From: Bacteroides sp.
GTDB taxonomy: Bacteria; Bacteroidota; Bacteroidia; Bacteroidales; Bacteroidaceae
Length of the DNA stretch: 13,787 nt
Reading direction: 5' to 3'
Assembly (NCBI GenBank): GCA_019417975.1
Contig: DYCT01000016.1
Coordinates: 1-13,787, forward strand
Shown here: piece after piece, positions 1 through 6,757 of the stretch
Numbering within the stretch: the first letter of the stretch is position 1
Layout of the letters: each line of letters begins with the position of its first letter
Made by a program: the position numbers and the translations under genes
Notes under the pieces: model-generated
Told to the model about the DNA's origin: nothing
What the model saw: the letters and a program-made list of their open reading frames with translations, nothing else
Database searches by the model: none

Positions 1-19
1 TATATATACTAATAAATAC

Positions 20-634
20 ATGTTAATAATCGGTATTGCAGGCGGAACCGGTTCCGGAAAAACCACCGTCGTACAGAAAATCATTGAGAGCCTCCCGGAA
101 GGGGAAGTTGTCTTGTTGCCACAAGATTCTTACTACAAAGACAGCAGTCATGTACCCGTAGAGGAGCGTCAATTCATCAATTTCGACCATCCCGATGCTT
201 TCGACTGGCCATTGTTGGCTCAACACCTGGCTATGCTGAAAGAAGGAAAAAGCATCGAACAGCCTACATATTCATACCTGACTTGTACCCGACAGAAAGA
301 AACCATCCACATTGAGCCACGTGACGTGGTTATCGTGGAAGGAATTTTGGCTTTGTGCGACGAGAATCTGCGCAAACAGATGGACTTGAAAGTATTTGTA
401 GATGCTGACCCCGACGAACGACTCATCCGGGTGATTCAACGCGATGTGGTGGAACGCGGACGCACCGCCGAAGCTGTCATGGAACGATACACACGGGTAT
501 TGAAACCCATGCACCTGCTCTTCATCGAACCGACCAAGCGATATGCCGACCTGATAGTACCGCAAGGAGGTGAAAACCAAGTGGCTATCGACATCCTATC
601 CATGGTCATCGAACGGAATCTGGGCTTAAAATAA
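20..634 (+). CDS. udk: Uridine kinase (uridine/cytidine salvage)
   Basis: Phosphorylates uridine and cytidine to UMP and CMP in the cytoplasm, the first step of pyrimidine ribonucleoside salvage. The 204-residue protein has the usual length of bacterial Udk. Its P-loop GGTGSGKTT lies at residues 8-16. It is followed by the family segments LPQDSYYKD (about 33-41), FDHPDAFDWPLL (about 55-66) and a central VIVEGILAL strand that carries the Walker B function. The RDVVERGRTAEAV segment further on is the lid/LID-arginine region typical of uridine kinases. The start is ATG at 20. Only 19 AT-rich bases precede it, so the promoter cannot be judged. The downstream transglycosylase begins 5 bp after the stop, so the two are probably co-transcribed. 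Phosphoribulokinase belongs to the same superfamily, but length and motifs favour Udk. Confidence 0.95.
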   Translation: MLIIGIAGGTGSGKTTVVQKIIESLPEGEVVLLPQDSYYKDSSHVPVEERQFINFDHPDAFDWPLLAQHLAMLKEGKSIEQPTYSYLTCTRQKETIHIEPRDVVIVEGILALCDENLRKQMDLKVFVDADPDERLIRVIQRDVVERGRTAEAVMERYTRVLKPMHLLFIEPTKRYADLIVPQGGENQVAIDILSMVIERNLGLK

Positions 635-639
635 GTGCG

Positions 640-2046
640 ATGAATATCCGCAATTTACCTATCCTGCTCGGCTTGTGCTGCATGGCGCTGCTGCCGGCAG
701 GGTGTAATTTTCCTTACAAAAGGCAGTCTGAACAAACCACAGTCTGCAAAGACTTGCCGCAAATAAAAGATAGCGGTGAACTGGTTGCCCTGACCATCAA
801 CAGCTCTACTTCCTACTTCATCTACCGAGGAGAAGAGATGGGATTCCAATACGAACTCTGCGAGCTGTTTGCCCAATCGCTCGGACTGAAACTTCGCATC
901 GAAGTGGCATCGACAGCCGAAGAGCTTATCCAAAAACTAAACCGAGGCGAAGGCGACCTGATTGCCTACAACCTGCCCGTCACCAAGGAGTGGAAAGACA
1001 GCATCACTTATTGCGGTGAAGACATCATCACTCACCAAGTCATCGTGCAGCGCAACGGGAAGAAGGAAAAACCGCTGACCGATGTCACCCAACTGATTGG
1101 CAAGGATATATATGTAAAGCCGGGTAAACACCTGACCCGCCTCATCAACCTCGACAAAGAGCTGGGCGGAGGAATCAGAATCCACCAGGTGGACAACGAC
1201 AGCATCACGGCAGAAGACCTGATGATGCAAGTCGCTAAAGGTGAGATAGACTATACCGTAGCCGACAACGACTTGGCGCAAATCAACAAAACTTATTATT
1301 CGAACTTGAACATCAAGCTGGGAATCAGTTTCGACCAACGCTCGTCGTGGGCAGTACGCACATCAAGCCCGCTTCTGGCAGAGGCTGCCAACACATGGCA
1401 CCGTAACAACGCTGCCTCGCCTGCCATCAAAGCCAGCCAAAAACGTTACTTCGAAATAAACAAGTCTGTCCCCCACTCGTCTATCCTGTCTATCAAGCAC
1501 GGCAAGATATCGCACTACGACTCGCTTTTCAAAAAATATGCCCAAGAAATAGATTGGGACTGGCGACTCTTGGCTTCTTTGGCTTATACCGAATCCAACT
1601 TCGACACCACTGCCGTGTCGTGGGCAGGGGCTAAAGGACTGATGCAACTCATGCCACGCACCGCCCGGCTCATGGGAGTGCCGAAAGGTAAGGAACAAAA
1701 TCCGGAAGAAAGCATCAAGGCTGCCGTGAAATACATTGCTGCAATGGACAAAAGTCTGCAACGGATACCGGACAAAGAAGAACGCATCAAGTTTGTGCTG
1801 GCTTCATACAATGCCGGACTGGGACATGTGTTCGACGCCATAGCGCTGGCTGAAAAGTATGGAAAGAACAAAAACGTATGGACAAACCAGGTGGAGAAGT
1901 TTATCCTACTGAAAAGCAACGAAGAATATTTCACTGACCCGGTCTGCAAAAACGGATATTTCAGAGGGGTGGAAACCTACAATTTCGTGCGGGAAATCGA
2001 TGCCCGATACGAGTACTACAAACGAAAAATCAAAGAGACACACTAA
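640..2046 (+). CDS. mltF: MltF-like membrane-bound lytic transglycosylase
   Basis: Predicted murein lytic transglycosylase, which cleaves the MurNAc-GlcNAc bond of peptidoglycan to leave a 1,6-anhydro end. The 468 residues have the two-domain MltF layout. A periplasmic solute-binding-like domain (about 45-265, starting near SGELVALTINSSTSYF) is followed by an SLT/lysozyme-like domain (about 285-440). The catalytic Glu is E318 in AYTESNF, followed by the family segment GAKGLMQLMPRTA and later ASYNAGLGH. The N-terminus is a hydrophobic export signal ending in LLPAGC with Cys22. This is a lipobox-like site with an unusual Pro at -3, so lipidation is likely but not certain. It lies 5 bp after udk and ends facing secG, with a hairpin and terminator region between them. 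The family call is firm; the symbol is by analogy with E. coli MltF. Confidence 0.88.
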   Translation: MNIRNLPILLGLCCMALLPAGCNFPYKRQSEQTTVCKDLPQIKDSGELVALTINSSTSYFIYRGEEMGFQYELCELFAQSLGLKLRIEVASTAEELIQKLNRGEGDLIAYNLPVTKEWKDSITYCGEDIITHQVIVQRNGKKEKPLTDVTQLIGKDIYVKPGKHLTRLINLDKELGGGIRIHQVDNDSITAEDLMMQVAKGEIDYTVADNDLAQINKTYYSNLNIKLGISFDQRSSWAVRTSSPLLAEAANTWHRNNAASPAIKASQKRYFEINKSVPHSSILSIKHGKISHYDSLFKKYAQEIDWDWRLLASLAYTESNFDTTAVSWAGAKGLMQLMPRTARLMGVPKGKEQNPEESIKAAVKYIAAMDKSLQRIPDKEERIKFVLASYNAGLGHVFDAIALAEKYGKNKNVWTNQVEKFILLKSNEEYFTDPVCKNGYFRGVETYNFVREIDARYEYYKRKIKETH

Positions 2047-2078
2047 TTGCCTCTACAGGCATCTCAGGGAGGGGTAAA

Positions 2079-2188
2079 AAGTATCTTAAGATAAACCGCA
2101 AAGTATCCTAAGATAAATCGCGAAGTATCTTAAGATATTTGGCCAAGTATCTTAAGATACTTTTTCAGGTGTCTTAAGATACCTTATT
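2079..2188. repeat. Five palindromes in exact 22-bp register
   Basis: Five copies of a 14-bp palindrome with consensus GTATCTTAAGATAC start at 2081, 2103, 2125, 2147 and 2169, so the period is exactly 22 bp with 8-bp spacers. Copy 4 is perfect and extends to an 18-bp palindrome (2145-2162). Copies 1-3 depart from the consensus at the last base or two, copy 2 also has one internal change, and copy 5 has one change. The spacers differ in sequence (accgcaaa, atcgcgaa, ttggccaa, tttttcag). The array lies entirely in the gap between the convergent mltF-like gene and secG. A 22-bp period is about two helical turns, so all sites would face nearly the same side of the DNA. This could be a protein-binding array, a REP-like element or a transcription-end structure. 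The function is unknown. Confidence 0.85.
2123..2165 (+). terminator. Long hairpin from palindromes 3 and 4, followed by T's
   Basis: Palindromes 3 and 4 together form one long inverted repeat. Bases 2123-2142 pair with 2143-2162 at every position except one, and that one is a G-U wobble in the plus-strand RNA. The centre is TTGGCCAA, so a real loop would open the middle bases. The stem is followed by more T's, giving TTTTT at 2161-2165. As plus-strand RNA this could act as a first terminator or 3'-end stabiliser for the udk-mltF transcript. Termination strength is inferred only. Confidence 0.45.
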
Positions 2189-2208
2189 CAATTCTTCTAA
2201 AACGGCAT

Positions 2209-2261
2209 AAAAAAACGTCTCAGAATCCTTCGTAAAAGGAGTCTTGAGACGTTCTTTTTTT
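2209..2261. terminator. Bidirectional intrinsic terminator between mltF-like gene and secG
   Basis: An imperfect inverted repeat pairs AACGTCTCA (2214-2222) with TGAGACGTT (2245-2253) and continues through a small bulge to TCCTT/AAGGA next to a short loop (2231-2235). The stem is flanked by an A-run on the left (2209-2215) and a T-run on the right (2255-2261). It therefore looks like a terminator on both strands, stopping the udk-mltF transcript from the left and the secG operon from the right. Confidence 0.8.
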
Positions 2262-2290
2262 ATCGTCTTTCGTATCTCTCAAAAAGAGCA

Positions 2291-2686
2291 TTATTCAGCT
2301 GCCGGAGCCGGAGTTTCAGCAGCAGGTGCGCTTGGTGCAGGCGCAGCATCCGGAGTCTGTTCGTCTGCCTTAGGAGCAGCAAAAGGAGCCGGAGTATTCA
2401 ATGGGTTTTCTTTTTCACCAGCTACAGCCTCTTGCTCAATCACTGAAGATCTTTTTTGAGAAGCAGAAGGGAGCAAATAAGCAGAAGCAATGCTTACCAC
2501 TACCATGAAAGCAGCCAAACCCCATGTGGTCTTTTCCAAAATATCAGTAGTCTTACGCACACCCATAATCTGGTTGGAAGAAGAAAAGCCTGAAGCAAGA
2601 CCGCCTCCTTTTGAATTTTGGATGACTACGATAAAGCACATCAACAAAGATGCTATAACCATTAAGATAACTAATAATAAATACAT
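2291..2686 (-). CDS. secG: SecG, preprotein translocase subunit
   Basis: Small membrane subunit of the SecYEG channel that assists export of unfolded proteins across the inner membrane. The 131 residues have the standard SecG core. A first membrane helix lies at about 2-22. A cytoplasmic loop has the signature VIQNSKGGGLASGF followed by MGVRKTTDILEKTTW, and a second helix lies at about 54-72. After residue 73 there is a roughly 58-residue hydrophilic tail rich in Ala, Pro and Glu that E. coli SecG lacks. It is the last gene of the operon that begins with the sigma-54 activator. Its start is 4 bp after the stop of the TPR-like gene, and the bidirectional terminator at 2209-2261 follows its stop. 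Confidence 0.93.
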   Translation of the reverse strand: MYLLLVILMVIASLLMCFIVVIQNSKGGGLASGFSSSNQIMGVRKTTDILEKTTWGLAAFMVVVSIASAYLLPSASQKRSSVIEQEAVAGEKENPLNTPAPFAAPKADEQTPDAAPAPSAPAAETPAPAAE

Positions 2687-2690
2687 TTTG

Positions 2691-3497
2691 CTATTTCGAT
2701 TTAGTGTTAATAATCAATTTCTCTAAAAATCTGATTTGGTCTGCAAAGTAAGCATTTTTTTTTGGATATTTCAAACTTAATTTTTTAATAATTTCAAGTG
2801 CTTTCGAATATCTTTGTTGTTTCACAGAAATTTTAGCCAACTTTTCTGTGAAACAGCTCTCATCTTCCTCAATTGAAACCATTTCGGCCAACTCGTCCGG
2901 CTCGTCATCGTCTTCTGCTGCCAACACCGGTTCCGGCTTCTCCTCGGCATCTGGTACAAGCGCTTCCACATGCATTCCGTCCTCGTTTTCTGCCTTCGAC
3001 AAGAAACTGTCAATCAGTTCCTGCCCTTTCAGCTTGGGCATTGCTGCCGATGCTGTCGCTTCCGGTTTTTCAGTAGCTATAGCATCTTCTTGCAACATAT
3101 AGGAAACATAATCGGTCGAGACGTCCGAAGAGCCCGAAGGCAACAATTCGCCTTCGTCGGCCTGGCTCTCTAAGAAGGCATCTATCAGCGACAAAGTGCG
3201 GTCGGCTGCCGAATCGCCCTCTGCTGGTTTCGGCACGGTCTTCACTTCGGGCTTGATGCGATAGCGGTCGCCTTGCAACACATCGAACAACACACGACGG
3301 TCGGACACATACAGAGCTGCCTTGCTGAGTTCTTCTTCGAGCGAAGGATCGTCCAGAAGAGCCAGATTTTTCATGTAAAGCAGCCGGACAGTCTGAAAAT
3401 ACGGATAACGAACCAACAGGGTACGCAGTTCGGAAAGCGTATCCTTTGTAAGCAGTCCGGGGTCTGCCATCAGCTTCTGCAAATCGTTTACCGTCAT
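2691..3497 (-). CDS. TPR-like protein of unknown function
   Basis: Probably a soluble protein, since no signal peptide or membrane segment is visible in its 268 residues. The N-terminal part (about 1-80) is helical, with LVRYPYFQTVRLLYMKNLAL, a pattern I recognise from conserved Bacteroidota proteins. The middle (about 85-205) is acidic and low in complexity, with many Glu, Asp, Ala and Pro, and is probably disordered. The C-terminal part (about 212-262) resembles a tetratricopeptide helix pair (KQQRYSKALEIIKKLSLKYPKKN). It sits 5 bp after the LptE-like gene and 4 bp before secG, so it is translated in the same operon. The context suggests a role linked to envelope assembly or export, but nothing in the sequence fixes a function. 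Confidence 0.75.
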   Translation of the reverse strand: MTVNDLQKLMADPGLLTKDTLSELRTLLVRYPYFQTVRLLYMKNLALLDDPSLEEELSKAALYVSDRRVLFDVLQGDRYRIKPEVKTVPKPAEGDSAADRTLSLIDAFLESQADEGELLPSGSSDVSTDYVSYMLQEDAIATEKPEATASAAMPKLKGQELIDSFLSKAENEDGMHVEALVPDAEEKPEPVLAAEDDDEPDELAEMVSIEEDESCFTEKLAKISVKQQRYSKALEIIKKLSLKYPKKNAYFADQIRFLEKLIINTKSK

Positions 3498-3502
3498 CGC
3501 CT

Positions 3503-4027
3503 TTACCAGTTTGCTACTGTTCCGTTGAATATCTGTTCGACAATCTCTTTCACCATTTCTTCTATCAAGCCGTCCTGCACAGTGCTCAGCGGCAAAGATG
3601 AATCGTAATTGCGGAAAGCGGAGAACTGGCGTTCAAAGTCTTCTGCATGATTGGTATTATTTACAAAACGCACGTTGACCGTCACCTTCAGCTGGGTTTC
3701 GGAAGAATAACCATCGGCCTTGACCGATTGGTTTAGCTGCTCGTAACCTGTTATCTCACCGCTAAGCATCATATCGCCCCCGCGCGGCAACACCTGCAAG
3801 CGGGTTTGAGTCATGTAAATGTTTTGCAACTCATCATTGAACACGGTTGCCAAAGGCGCATATACGTAAGCCGACTTTATCGGAAACGTTTCAATACTGA
3901 TAGACTTCACCTTATCGTAGTTGATGGATGCACCATTAAACTTATAAGAGATGGAACAGGCGCTCAGCAAAGACACAAACACCCCAAAGCCAATAAATAA
4001 TGCTATCGGTTTCTTACTCCAAACCAT
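3503..4027 (-). CDS. lptE: LptE-family LPS-assembly lipoprotein
   Basis: Predicted outer-membrane lipoprotein of the LptE family. In Gram-negatives LptE plugs the LptD barrel and helps deliver lipopolysaccharide to the cell surface. The 174 residues start with a signal peptide and a clear lipobox LSAC with Cys24 as the lipidated residue. The mature part begins SISYKFNGASINYDKVKSI, a typical start for Bacteroidota LptE-like proteins, and has the alternating beta-rich pattern of the family. The ATG at 4027 lies inside the end of the sigma-54 activator gene, giving a 14-bp overlap that suggests translational coupling. LptE sequences diverge strongly, so the family call rests on length, lipobox, N-terminal pattern and neighbourhood rather than on catalytic motifs. 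Confidence 0.75.
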   Translation of the reverse strand: MVWSKKPIALFIGFGVFVSLLSACSISYKFNGASINYDKVKSISIETFPIKSAYVYAPLATVFNDELQNIYMTQTRLQVLPRGGDMMLSGEITGYEQLNQSVKADGYSSETQLKVTVNVRFVNNTNHAEDFERQFSAFRNYDSSLPLSTVQDGLIEEMVKEIVEQIFNGTVANW

Positions 4028-5264
4028 ATTCTTTGATTTTTCGATATAATGTACGTTCTGAAATATTCAAATCTTTTGCCGCATCTTTTCGCTTTCCATG
4101 ATGTTTATCCAAGGCTTTCCGAATCATGTCTTTCTCCAAATCATCGAGCGACAACGATTCTTCCACATACTCGGCTGTATCGTGAATGTCTTCTGCCACC
4201 GGTCTGGGTTGCACCGAAGGGGTGGTCACATTGATGGTGGGCACTACAGCGGGCTGCGAACTCACCAAATTGGGAATGGACTGAGAATAATAGTTCATAT
4301 TGCCCATGGGAGACGAAGTCTGCCCCTTTTCGACCATCAGATTATGTACCAACTTCTTCAGTTCCGTCACATCCTGACGCATATCGAACAACACCTGATA
4401 GAGAATCTCACGTTCGCTGCCAAACGATTTCCCCTGTCGCGTATCGCCCAGCAAAGCCGGGAAGCGTTGAATGGGTTGCTCCGGCAGATAACGATGCAGG
4501 ATTTCGGGGGTAATGTCGCGATTGGTCTCGATGATGGAAATCTGCTCGGTGATGTTTTTCAACTGACGCACATTACCCGGCCAAGCGTATGCGGTAAGCT
4601 CGCATTTTGCATCATCGGTCAGCTGAATGGCCGGCATCCGGTATTTCTCGGCAAAATCGGATGCAAACTTACGAAACAACAAAACAATGTCGTTCGCTCT
4701 ATCGCGCAAAGCCGGGACCTTGATGGGCACTGTATTCAAACGGTAATACAAGTCCTCGCGAAAACGTCCTTCGGCAATGGCTTCCACCAGATTGACATTG
4801 GTAGCCGCCACAATGCGCACATCGGTCTTCAACACCTTGCTGGAACCTACTTTGATAAACTCACCACTCTCCAACACACGCAGCAGTCGAGCTTGGGTAG
4901 CCAAAGGCAACTCACCTACTTCGTCTAAAAAGATAGTACCACCATCGGCCTCGCCGAAATAACCTTTCCGGTCGCTTACTGCACCTGTAAAAGCTCCTTT
5001 TTCATGACCAAACAGTTCCGAATCGATTGTTCCTTCGGGAATGGCTCCACAGTTCACAGCGATATACTGCCCATGTTTCCGACTGCTATACTGATGGATA
5101 ATCTGCGGAAAACTCTCCTTACCTACACCACTCTCACCGGTGATAAGGACAGACAAGTCGGTAGGCGCCACCTGTATGGCGATATCTATGGCACGGTTTA
5201 ACGACTCGGTATTGCCAATAATGCCAAATCGCAATTTAACCTGTTGTATTTCTGCTTTCGTCAT
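4014..5264 (-). CDS. Sigma-54-dependent transcriptional activator (AAA+ and Fis-type HTH)
   Basis: ATP-driven activator that remodels sigma-54 RNA polymerase at enhancer-dependent promoters. From the ATG at 5264 it is 416 residues. The AAA+ domain (about 13-260) has Walker A GESGVGKE (43-50), the sigma-54 contact loop GAFTGA (90-95), Walker B GGTIFLDE (108-115) and the WPGNVRQL segment (228-235). A linker of about 110 residues, with a charged helix near 285-312 and a Pro/Ser/Thr-rich stretch, leads to a Fis-type helix-turn-helix (about 374-416). No receiver, PAS or GAF domain precedes the AAA+ domain, so input must come from another protein or the linker. An in-frame ATG at 5342 would add 26 residues. 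I reject it because it lies inside the upstream terminator hairpin and ahead of the promoter at 5286-5315. This is the first gene of the lptE-TPR-secG operon. Confidence 0.92.
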   Translation of the reverse strand: MTKAEIQQVKLRFGIIGNTESLNRAIDIAIQVAPTDLSVLITGESGVGKESFPQIIHQYSSRKHGQYIAVNCGAIPEGTIDSELFGHEKGAFTGAVSDRKGYFGEADGGTIFLDEVGELPLATQARLLRVLESGEFIKVGSSKVLKTDVRIVAATNVNLVEAIAEGRFREDLYYRLNTVPIKVPALRDRANDIVLLFRKFASDFAEKYRMPAIQLTDDAKCELTAYAWPGNVRQLKNITEQISIIETNRDITPEILHRYLPEQPIQRFPALLGDTRQGKSFGSEREILYQVLFDMRQDVTELKKLVHNLMVEKGQTSSPMGNMNYYSQSIPNLVSSQPAVVPTINVTTPSVQPRPVAEDIHDTAEYVEESLSLDDLEKDMIRKALDKHHGKRKDAAKDLNISERTLYRKIKEYGLE

Positions 5265-5285
5265 AAAAACTAAAGATTTAGCTGA

Positions 5286-5315
5286 CAAATTTACAAAAAG
5301 CTTTTGGGAAGACAA
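5286..5315 (-). promoter_or_regulatory. Bacteroidota-type promoter for the sigma-54 activator operon
   Basis: On the minus strand the -7 box reads TAAATTTG (5286-5293), an exact match to the Bacteroides consensus TAnnTTTG. A TTG at 5313-5315 sits 19 bp upstream and fits the -33 element. Transcription would begin near 5280, about 15 bases before the ATG at 5264. The promoter lies immediately after the terminator of the inositol operon, so the two operons are cleanly separated. Confidence 0.7.
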
Positions 5316-5327
5316 GCATATTTGCAG

Positions 5328-5367
5328 AAAAAACAGGGGCATATCGTCAACACGACGATATGCCCCT
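5328..5367 (-). terminator. Intrinsic terminator after inositol-phosphate synthase gene
   Basis: A perfect 14-bp stem pairs AGGGGCATATCGTC (5335-5348) with its exact complement at 5354-5367, around the 5-base loop 5349-5353. On the minus strand the stem is followed by GTTTTTT (5328-5334). It begins about 30 bases after the stop codon of the inositol-phosphate synthase gene. It should end the long rlmN-to-MIPS transcription unit. Confidence 0.93.
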
Positions 5368-5397
5368 CATACAAACGATTAATATAACTAGAAAATG

Positions 5398-6705
5398 TTA
5401 ATCGATTTCTTCATCAGCTTCATAACCACCCATCTCGCGAATTGCATTTTTCAGCATCACATATTGCTGGAACAAGTGGTTTACAGGAACCTCATTCACT
5501 GTATAATCGTGCATAGGGCTCTTCAAGAAGAAGCTTAAGAAACGCTGGATACCGTAACGTCCGGCACGTGCAGCCAAGTCGCTCAACAACACCAAGTCCA
5601 ATACCAGCGGTGCTGCCAAAATAGAGTCGCGACACAAGAAGTTAATCTTAATCTGCATCGGATAACCCATCCAACCGAAGATATCAATGTTATCCCAACC
5701 TTCCTTGTCGTCATTGCGAGGAGGATAATAGTTGATACGTACTTTATGATAATAATCGGTATAAAGGTCGGGCTGATTTTCCGGAACAAGGATAGATTCC
5801 AAAGTAGAAAGTTTACTTACTTCCTTTGTATGGAAGTTAGCCGGTTCGTCGAGTACCAAGCCATCGCGGTTACCAAGGATGTTAGTAGAGAACCAACCTG
5901 CCAAACCGAGACAACGAGTTCCGATAATCGGAGCAAAACCGGATTTAACCAAAGTCTGACCGGTCTTAAAGTCCTTACCTGCAATCGGCATCTTAGTCTT
6001 CTCAGCCAATTCCCACATAGCAGGAATATCGACAGTGGTATTCGGAGCTCCCATAATGAAAGGTGCGCCTTCAGACAAAGCTGCGTATGCATAACACATA
6101 GACGGAGCGATATGCTCTTTATCGTCTGCTTTCATAGCCTGCTCAAGCGCAGCCAACGAACCGTGGATTTGCTCATCAACAGGAACATAGATTTCTGTAG
6201 AAGCTGCCCAAATCACAACGATACGGTCGCAACCATGCTCTGCCTTGAATTTGCGGATATCTTCACGAACCTGCTCTACCATATCCCAACGGTCTTTGCA
6301 GTCCTTTACATTGTCACCGTCCAAGCGTTTTGCATAGTTATGATCGAATGCAGCCTTCATCGGAACAATCTTTTCCAACTCGTCCTGCACCGGAAGAATG
6401 TCTTTTGCTTTCAACACTTCAGCATTGACAGCCGACTGAAAAGCATTGGCAGGATATACGTCCCAAGCACCAAATACAAGGTCGTTCAGATTGGCGATAG
6501 AGACAATCTCACCGTAATGCTTGTATTGTTTATCCTTTCCTTTTCCTACTCGGATTTTGTCATACTGAGTCATAGAACCCACCGGTTTTGCCAAACCTTT
6601 GCGAGTCATCAACACACCTGTGATAAACGTAGTGGCTACAGCGCCTAAACCTACACAAAGCACACCTAACTTACCGGTAGCTGGCTTTACATTTACTTTT
6701 TCCAT
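5398..6705 (-). CDS. ino1: myo-Inositol-1-phosphate synthase (MIPS)
   Basis: Converts D-glucose 6-phosphate to inositol 1-phosphate using NAD+ in an internal redox cycle; this is the committed step of inositol synthesis. The 435 residues include an N-terminal Rossmann segment (VLCVGLGAVATTFITGVL, about 15-32) and the MIPS core signature GKDFKTGQTLVKSG (243-256). They also include WFSTNILGNRDG (271-282, matching the SYNxLGNxDG region), KINYYPPRNDDKEGWDN-like residues (about 323-339) and GYPMQIKINFLCRDSILAAP (348-366). The catalytic lysine set is plausibly among K248, K254, K294, K298 and K353. It is the last gene of the cluster, 52 bp after the HAD gene, with its own possible promoter in that gap and a strong terminator behind it. 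In Bacteroides this enzyme feeds inositol phospholipids and inositol sphingolipids, and the neighbouring lipid-type genes fit that role here. The symbol is by analogy with eukaryotic INO1. Confidence 0.95.
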   Translation of the reverse strand: MEKVNVKPATGKLGVLCVGLGAVATTFITGVLMTRKGLAKPVGSMTQYDKIRVGKGKDKQYKHYGEIVSIANLNDLVFGAWDVYPANAFQSAVNAEVLKAKDILPVQDELEKIVPMKAAFDHNYAKRLDGDNVKDCKDRWDMVEQVREDIRKFKAEHGCDRIVVIWAASTEIYVPVDEQIHGSLAALEQAMKADDKEHIAPSMCYAYAALSEGAPFIMGAPNTTVDIPAMWELAEKTKMPIAGKDFKTGQTLVKSGFAPIIGTRCLGLAGWFSTNILGNRDGLVLDEPANFHTKEVSKLSTLESILVPENQPDLYTDYYHKVRINYYPPRNDDKEGWDNIDIFGWMGYPMQIKINFLCRDSILAAPLVLDLVLLSDLAARAGRYGIQRFLSFFLKSPMHDYTVNEVPVNHLFQQYVMLKNAIREMGGYEADEEID

Positions 6706-6728
6706 TCTAAAATTATAAGTTTATCTTA

Positions 6729-6755
6729 CAAACATAAAGTTTATTACTCTCTCAA
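6729..6755 (-). promoter_or_regulatory. Possible internal promoter before MIPS gene
   Basis: The 52-bp gap between the HAD gene and the MIPS gene contains TATGTTTG on the minus strand (6729-6736), an exact match to the Bacteroides -7 consensus TAnnTTTG. The nearest upstream TTG (6753-6755) is 16 bp away, shorter than the usual 19-21, so the -33 element is weak. A start near 6722 would give a leader of about 17 bases. This would allow inositol phosphate to be made independently of the rest of the cluster. Confidence 0.4.
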
Positions 6756-6757
6756 CA

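Noticed and set aside
2079..2188. CRISPR array interpretation of the 22-bp periodic repeats
   Set aside because: Spacers are only 8 bp, the repeats are short palindromes, and no cas gene is nearby.
2244..2459. Small Ala/Gly-rich plus-strand frame opposite secG
   Set aside because: It is the complement of the Ala/Pro/Glu-rich SecG tail and starts inside the terminator hairpin.
4098..4928. 276-residue plus-strand frame across the sigma-54 activator
   Set aside because: Antisense to strong AAA+ motifs; no domain or promoter supports it.
5265..5342. 26-residue N-terminal extension of the sigma-54 activator from an upstream ATG
   Set aside because: The upstream ATG lies within the terminator hairpin of the inositol operon and ahead of the -7 box (5286-5293). 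The ATG at 5264 gives a normal start to the AAA+ protein.
5746..6648. 300-residue open frame on the plus strand across the MIPS gene
   Set aside because: It runs antisense to a gene with clear MIPS motifs, its product shows no recognisable domain, and its composition looks like a reverse-complement shadow.
6706..6757. Riboswitch or structured leader before the MIPS gene
   Set aside because: The gap is only 52 bp, AT-rich and without a stable inverted repeat; only a promoter-like -7 box is visible.
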